In this document: piece by piece, positions 7,106 to 11,120 of the stretch
How positions within the stretch are numbered: position 1 is the first letter of the stretch
Layout of the letters: each line of letters starts with the position of its first letter
NCBI GenBank assembly: GCA_945938055.1
Contig: CAMEUH010000071.1
Coordinates: 1-11,120, forward strand
Origin: an uncultured Eubacteriaceae bacterium
Lineage (GTDB): Bacteria > Bacillota > Clostridia > Lachnospirales > Lachnospiraceae
Length of the DNA stretch: 11,120 nucleotides
Direction: 5' to 3'
Program-made: the position numbers and the translations under genes
Notes under the pieces: generated by a model
What the model was told of the DNA's origin: nothing
Database searches by the model: none
The model's input: the letters and a program-made list of their open reading frames with translations, nothing else

Positions 7106-7553
7106 CAATCCATTCCTTCATTCCGGAAACCTTCTCCAATTCCCCAATACTTAATTCAATGGCACTATTACTGCTTCCTGCCGCCGGAAAAACCGTTTCA
7201 AATTTCTTCAATGACACATCCAGATAAGTTGTAACTCCTTTCTTTACACCAAACGGACATACTCCGCCTGGTGCATGTCCCACGAGTTCTTCTACCCGGT
7301 CAAATTCAATCATTTTTGCCTTTGTTTTGAACTGTTCCTTATATTTATGATTATCCACCTTTGACATTCCTGAAACCACAATAAGAACCGGTTCTTCATT
7401 TACAAGAAACGATAAGGTCTTTGCAATCCTGTCCGCCTCACACCCTACTGTCTGTGCTGCCAGCTCCACAGTTGCACTGGACTGTTCAAACTCCATCACC
7501 CGTTCTTCCATGTTAAACTGCTTTAAGTATGCTTTTGCTTTATCAATTGACAT
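7092..7553 (-). CDS. YbaK/EbsC-type aminoacyl-tRNA deacylase
   Basis: This 153-aa single-domain protein matches the YbaK/EbsC/ProX-like fold in length. Visible hallmarks are Lys45 in RIAKTLSFLV, the VVSGMSKVDNHK segment (59-70) and the GGVCPFGV loop (96-103). Members hydrolyse wrongly charged tRNA such as Cys-tRNAPro or Ala-tRNAPro in the cytoplasm. Which substrate this one prefers cannot be told. The ATG at 7553 lies inside the end of the LysR gene (11-bp overlap), with AGAGG 9 bases upstream. Its own end overlaps the next gene, a sign of translational coupling on both sides. Confidence 0.88.
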   Translation of the reverse strand: MSIDKAKAYLKQFNMEERVMEFEQSSATVELAAQTVGCEADRIAKTLSFLVNEEPVLIVVSGMSKVDNHKYKEQFKTKAKMIEFDRVEELVGHAPGGVCPFGVKKGVTTYLDVSLKKFETVFPAAGSSNSAIELSIGELEKVSGMKEWIDVCK

Positions 7554-8436
7554 TTTCTGATACCTCTCTGACCATATTTACAAAACGCTCCCCCAATACG
7601 GATAGCGTCTTTTTCTTATCCCATACTAATGCATAAGAAGCAATCCGTTCCGGATTCACAATCCTTTTCTCTGTTACCCAGCCATTCTTCCGTTCCCGGT
7701 CCGATGTACTTGGGAAAATTGCAATTCCAACTCCCTGCATGGTTAACTCCCTGGCATTTAAATAACTGCTCATTTCCGCCTGCATATTGAGTTCCACACC
7801 GGCCTCGTCAAACCATCCCATTACTTCCTGCACCCTTGATTTTCTTGACGGAAGAATAATCGGTTCTTTAGCCAGCGCAGATAGCTCAATTGTGTCTCCC
7901 GGAATTTTGGCAAGCGGATGCTCATTATGAATCATAGCAATCCACGGAACCTTATCCACAATGATGCTTCCCAGTTGTTCCGTATTGAACGGTTCCATAA
8001 TTAATGCAACATCCAGAATTCCTTTTTGCAGCCGGTCCAGTACATCATCCGTACTTCCATTCCAAATTTCATAATATACTTTCGGATACAATTCCTTAAA
8101 CCGTGCAATCCATTTGGAAACCAGATTCGGACCACGTCCTTCAACCGTTCCAATATACAGGGTTCCAGAAGTCCCTTTTGTCAACTCCCGGACTTCCGAT
8201 TCTGTCTTTTCCATCAATTCCAATATCTGACCTGCACGTATTCTGAGAAGTTTTCCTTCTTCCGTAAGCTGTAGTTTTTTCCTGCTCCTGTCAAAAAGAG
8301 AAACTCCAAGTTCCTCTTCTAATGCCTGGATCTGCCGGCTTAACGGAGGCTGTGCCATGTTAAGTTTCTTTGCAGCACGGGTAATATTAAGTTCCTGTGC
8401 AACTTCCATAAAATATTTTAGCTCTCTGATTTCCAT
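7543..8436 (-). CDS. LysR-family transcriptional regulator
   Basis: This 297-aa protein has the standard LysR length. The N-terminal winged helix-turn-helix (about 1-60) shows ITRAAKKLNMAQPPLSRQIQ followed by LEEELGVSLFDRSRKKLQLTEEG split over 39-61. A linker helix follows, and the effector-binding domain spans about 91-290 (GTLYIGTVEG at its start, GVGIAIFP near 235). The ATG at 8436 follows GGAG by 7 bases. It sits 31 bp after the polyphosphate kinase gene in the same direction. LysR genes are more often divergent from their targets, so its target and effector cannot be guessed from this layout. Confidence 0.92.
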   Translation of the reverse strand: MEIRELKYFMEVAQELNITRAAKKLNMAQPPLSRQIQALEEELGVSLFDRSRKKLQLTEEGKLLRIRAGQILELMEKTESEVRELTKGTSGTLYIGTVEGRGPNLVSKWIARFKELYPKVYYEIWNGSTDDVLDRLQKGILDVALIMEPFNTEQLGSIIVDKVPWIAMIHNEHPLAKIPGDTIELSALAKEPIILPSRKSRVQEVMGWFDEAGVELNMQAEMSSYLNARELTMQGVGIAIFPSTSDRERKNGWVTEKRIVNPERIASYALVWDKKKTLSVLGERFVNMVREVSENVN

Positions 8437-8467
8437 TCCGTCTCTCCAGATTCTTTCTTCTACAAAT

Positions 8468-9343
8468 CTATTCTTCCTCCAAAAGTTTTCTGCATTCAGA
8501 AAGCATGTCCCTTTCTTCCTCCGGAAGCTTTGGATATTTCGGATTACAATCCTCCAGCACCTTAATCACAACCTCTGAGACCACATATCTTGCATACCAC
8601 TTCTGGTCTGCAGGCACAATATACCACGGGCTGTTCTTTGTACCCGTTTTTTCAATAATTTCTTCGTAAAGTTCATGATAATTGTCCCAGAGTTTACGTT
8701 CATCCAGGTCACCGGCCGAAAACTTCCAATTCTTGCTTTCATCATTAATACGATCCAGGAATCTCTTTTTTTGTTCTTCCTTTGACACGTTCAAAAAAAT
8801 CTTTACCATGCGGTAACTGTTCTCATATAAATATTCCTCATAATTACAAATCTGTTGATAACGCTTTTCATAGAATTTTTTAGAGCCTTCCTTAAGACAC
8901 CGTTCCGCCATGTTATAGTTATTCTCCATTCCATGAATCTGTGTCACCAGTACATCTTCATAATGAGACCTATTAAAAATGGCAATCTCACCCCGCCTTG
9001 GAAGAGCCTGATTTACACGCCATAAATAGTCATGTTCCAGCTCCTTGCTTGTCGGCTGTTTAAAGCTGATGACATGTACTCCCTGAGGATTTACGCCACT
9101 CATGACATGCTTTATTGTTCCATCTTTACCTGCCGCATCCATTGCCTGCAATACAATAATGACACCTTCTTTGCCCTCCGCATACAGTTTATCCTGTAGT
9201 TCTGCAATTTTTAAAATATTCTGCTCCGTTTTTTCCACATAAGATTGTTTTTCTTCCTTGTCAATCCCAAGTGCATATGCGCTTTCTGGAATTTTCTTAA
9301 GATTTGGTTTTTCTCCCTTATAACAAAAATCCTTTAAGTCCAT
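8468..9343 (-). CDS. PPK2-family polyphosphate:nucleotide phosphotransferase
   Basis: This 291-aa enzyme of the PPK2 family transfers phosphate between polyphosphate and nucleotides in the cytoplasm. It shows a Walker A (MDAAGKDG, 68-75), a Walker B region EIAIFNRSHYEDV (119-131) and the lid segment DRINDESKNWKFSAGDLDER (197-216). The RSHYEDV form is, as I recall, that of class III enzymes, which act on both AMP and ADP, rather than the RSWYNR form of class I. The ATG at 9343 is preferred because AAGGAGG lies 6 bases upstream. An ATG at 9361 would lie before this SD. A strong promoter lies about 65 bp upstream, making this the first gene of the run that leads to vanS. Confidence 0.92.
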   Translation of the reverse strand: MDLKDFCYKGEKPNLKKIPESAYALGIDKEEKQSYVEKTEQNILKIAELQDKLYAEGKEGVIIVLQAMDAAGKDGTIKHVMSGVNPQGVHVISFKQPTSKELEHDYLWRVNQALPRRGEIAIFNRSHYEDVLVTQIHGMENNYNMAERCLKEGSKKFYEKRYQQICNYEEYLYENSYRMVKIFLNVSKEEQKKRFLDRINDESKNWKFSAGDLDERKLWDNYHELYEEIIEKTGTKNSPWYIVPADQKWYARYVVSEVVIKVLEDCNPKYPKLPEEERDMLSECRKLLEEE

Positions 9344-9406
9344 AACAAACCTCCTTAGCATCTATCATTTCCCATAAAGTAACTCGCATTCCTTTTCCTA
9401 TGATAT

Positions 9407-9435
9407 ATTATATAATGGTTTTATCATTTCATCAA
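9407..9435 (-). promoter_or_regulatory. sigma-A promoter of the PPK2 gene and downstream run
   Basis: TTGATG (9435-9430), a 17-bp spacer and a perfect TATAAT (9412-9407) form a strong sigma-A promoter. The start would lie near 9400, leaving a leader of about 57 bases that ends in AAGGAGG. It is the only convincing promoter found for the genes down to vanS. Confidence 0.7.
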
Positions 9436-9442
9436 ATTTTTA

Positions 9443-9498
9443 TGAAAAAAAAATAAAAGGTGCCATGCAACAGATTCCTCCATAGCATGACACCTGAT
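9443..9498 (-). terminator. intrinsic terminator of mutY
   Basis: Read on the minus strand, AGGTGTCATG (9495-9486) pairs with CATGGCACCT (9467-9458) over 10 bp, with one wobble pair and an 18-base loop. A long T-rich tract (TTTTATTTTTTTT) follows. It lies about 45 bases after the mutY stop and separates mutY from the PPK2 promoter. Confidence 0.85.
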
Positions 9499-9539
9499 TT
9501 TTATTATCCGTAAGTTTATAAAATTATCTTAAAACGACA

Positions 9540-10643
9540 TTATTTTAATATTTTCTGAAAAGCCGCAGGAAGAGCAATTTCTCCTTCAAGCTGCTGTTTC
9601 GTGACCCAGACCAGCTCTTTATCATTTCCCGGAGAATCACAAATCAAATCAATACAGTCCATATGCCACTCTATATGTGAAAATATATGTTTTTTCTTTC
9701 CTTTCTTTATATTTTGCAAGAAGGCAGATAACTCCTTCTCGCTTTCCATTCCATCCACCACAATGTTTCGTTCCAAAATCCATTGTGCCATATTCTCCCA
9801 AGTCCTTCCCTCCAGATTTGGAAATTCCCACATCCCGGAAAGAACTCCTTCTTCCTTACGTTTTCTTAAAGCGATTTTATCCTGATAATGCAATATCAGA
9901 ACCATCATTTCAACATTCCTGCGTTCTGCCTTCTTTTTCTTGGTTGGATACTGTAGCTGGGTCTGATGTTTTCGTGCACCACATAAAAAATTTAGCGGAC
10001 ACTCTTCACATTTTGGCGCACCATTGGGTACACAGACCATCGCGCCAAGTTCCATCAGACTTTGTGTAAAATCTCCTCTTTCCTTTTCCGGATATACTTT
10101 TTCCAATTCCTTCGTCATCATCCTGCGAACCTTGGTATCCATAATATCCTGACTATTTTCGGTCAGTCGTGTAATCACACGGAGCACATTTCCATCCACT
10201 GCTGCCGTTGCTTTTTCAAAAGCAATGGAAGATATTGCTCCCGCCGTATATTCTCCAATTCCCGGTAATTTTATAATCAAATCAAAATCCTGCGGGAAAT
10301 TTCCTTCATACTCACTGCAGATAACCTGTGCCGCTTTCTTAAGATTTTTCACCCGTGAATAATATCCTAATCCTTCCCACAGCTTCATGAGCTGTTCATC
10401 ATCACATTCGGCAAGCATCCGGATTGTAGGAAGCTGTTTCATAAAACGCTCATAATACGGAATTACCGCTTCAACTCTTGTCTGCTGCAGCATGATTTCC
10501 GAAACCCATACCCTGTATGGATCTTTATTCTGCCTCCATGGCAGAACACGCGCATTTTCATGATACCATTCCAGCAACGGCATAACAATCTGATCCAATT
10601 GTTCCATCTGCATGTTTTTTCTTTCCTTCCTCTCCATCTTCAT
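9540..10643 (-). CDS. mutY: adenine DNA glycosylase MutY
   Basis: MutY removes adenine mispaired with 8-oxoguanine. The frame gives 367 aa, the usual size. The helix-hairpin-helix core includes VSEIMLQQT with catalytic Glu49, and LPGIGEYTAGAISSIAF followed by Asp150 in AVDGNV. The iron-sulfur cluster cysteines are Cys204, 212, 215 and 221, spaced C-X7-C-X2-C-X5-C, one residue longer than the textbook X6. The C-terminal NUDIX-like domain (about 243-365) has the FSH motif (321-323) used to recognise 8-oxoguanine. The start is uncertain. The ATG at 10643 has only a weak GGAA upstream, while the ATG at 10613 (Met11) follows AGGAAGGA by about 10 bases and may be the true one, giving 357 aa. The gene is monocistronic, with its own promoter and terminator, and is divergent from the MerR gene. 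Confidence 0.95.
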   Translation of the reverse strand: MKMERKERKNMQMEQLDQIVMPLLEWYHENARVLPWRQNKDPYRVWVSEIMLQQTRVEAVIPYYERFMKQLPTIRMLAECDDEQLMKLWEGLGYYSRVKNLKKAAQVICSEYEGNFPQDFDLIIKLPGIGEYTAGAISSIAFEKATAAVDGNVLRVITRLTENSQDIMDTKVRRMMTKELEKVYPEKERGDFTQSLMELGAMVCVPNGAPKCEECPLNFLCGARKHQTQLQYPTKKKKAERRNVEMMVLILHYQDKIALRKRKEEGVLSGMWEFPNLEGRTWENMAQWILERNIVVDGMESEKELSAFLQNIKKGKKKHIFSHIEWHMDCIDLICDSPGNDKELVWVTKQQLEGEIALPAAFQKILK

Positions 10644-10674
10644 TGTCTGAGTTCCAAATTACAGTATGAATTTT

Positions 10675-10703
10675 ATTATAACCGATATAAGAAATGATGG
10701 GAA
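10675..10703 (-). promoter_or_regulatory. probable mutY promoter
   Basis: TTCCCA (10703-10698), a 17-bp spacer and TATAAT (10680-10675) read toward mutY, with a start near 10668. The -10 is perfect and the -35 matches 4 of 6. Confidence 0.55.
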
Positions 10704-10734
10704 CATAAATTTAATGGAAATTTATAAAAACCTC

Positions 10735-10765
10735 TTGACCCCGACGTTACGTCATAGTTCATAAT
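10735..10765 (+). promoter_or_regulatory. MerR-type promoter/operator (19-bp spacer, palindrome)
   Basis: TTGACC (10735-10740) and CATAAT (10760-10765) are 19 bp apart, the lengthened spacer typical of promoters activated by MerR-family proteins. Inside the spacer is a perfect palindrome, GACGTTACGTC (10743-10753). Because the MerR gene starts 30 bp downstream, self-regulation is the natural reading. Confidence 0.75.
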
Positions 10766-10794
10766 ATCCTTACACGAGATGGAGGTATGAACTT

Positions 10795-11120
10795 ATGAGA
10801 ACAGTAAATGAGGTCAGCAAGTTAACCGGGGTGAGTATACGCACCCTGCATTATTACGACAAAATCAGCCTACTGCATCCAACTGCAATTACGGATGCCG
10901 GCTACAGACTGTATGACGATACAGCCCTGGAGCGATTACAGCAAATCATGTTGTTCCGTGAACTGGAATTTTCCCTAAAAGACATTAAAGTAATTTTAGA
11001 CAGTCCTGATTTTGACCGAAATAAGGCATTGGAACAGCAGATTGAATTACTACTGCTTCGAAAAGAACACCTTGAAAATCTGATTGATTTTGCGCGTGGA
11101 ATACAAGGGATTGGAGTAAA
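10795..11120 (+). CDS. MerR-family transcriptional regulator (3' end cut by window)
   Basis: The frame runs from ATG 10795 to the window end, giving 108 complete residues. Residues 1-70 form the MerR winged helix: TVNEVSKLTGVSIRTLHYYD, then GYRLYDD (36-42) and the LEFSLKDIKVIL segment. Residues about 75-100 begin the long dimerisation helix. GGAGGT lies 8 bases before the ATG. The effector domain is beyond the edge, so it cannot be said whether this is a TipA-like drug sensor, a metal sensor or another type. The promoter at 10735-10765 suggests it controls its own transcription. Confidence 0.93.
   Translation, partial: MRTVNEVSKLTGVSIRTLHYYDKISLLHPTAITDAGYRLYDDTALERLQQIMLFRELEFSLKDIKVILDSPDFDRNKALEQQIELLLLRKEHLENLIDFARGIQGIGV

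Noticed and set aside
8437..8467. Small inverted repeat AGATT/AATCT between the PPK2 and LysR genes
   Set aside because: Only 5 A/T-rich base pairs with a 12-base loop and no T tract, so not a credible terminator.

Overview
The window reads as chromosome of a low-GC, Gram-positive gut-type Clostridia, most like Lachnospiraceae. This rests on strong AGGAGG-type ribosome sites, A/T-rich sigma-A promoters, U-tract terminators and protein family types. It is an inference from style, not a database match. Nine genes on the minus strand fill almost the whole window, read from right to left. One divergent gene lies on the plus strand at the right edge. No rRNA, tRNA, CRISPR array, insertion sequence or prophage feature was seen, and no gene-free stretch exceeds 300 bases.

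Right edge (about 9440-11120): a MerR-family regulator (plus strand, cut by the window end) has its own promoter with the 19-bp spacer and central palindrome typical of MerR targets. Divergent from it is mutY, the adenine DNA glycosylase, which ends in a clear intrinsic terminator.

Middle (about 4271-9435): a strong promoter (TTGATG-17-TATAAT) precedes a tightly packed run. In order this is a PPK2 polyphosphate kinase, a LysR regulator, a YbaK/EbsC-type aminoacyl-tRNA deacylase, a 342-aa protein of unknown function, a VanR-type response regulator and a VanS-type histidine kinase. Gaps are 31 bp or less, or the genes overlap, and I found no convincing terminator inside the run. The Van two-component system may therefore be read from a housekeeping-type promoter.

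Left part (1-4274): the 141-bp vanS-vanG gap holds three 7-mers in 11-bp phase, a candidate VanR site, then a long hairpin with a U7 tract. Next come vanG (D-Ala:D-Ser ligase), vanT (membrane acyltransferase fused to a serine racemase) and a membrane-anchored C39-like cysteine peptidase cut by the left edge. VanT should make D-Ser, VanG should join it to D-Ala, and the product would give peptidoglycan precursors ending in D-Ala-D-Ser, with low vancomycin affinity. VanR/VanS presumably control this.

The oddity is that the D,D-peptidase VanXY, usual between vanG and vanT in vanG-type clusters, is absent from the window, while a C39-like peptidase follows vanT. This could be a cryptic, partial or differently wired vanG-type locus. 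It is the best candidate for something under-described here.
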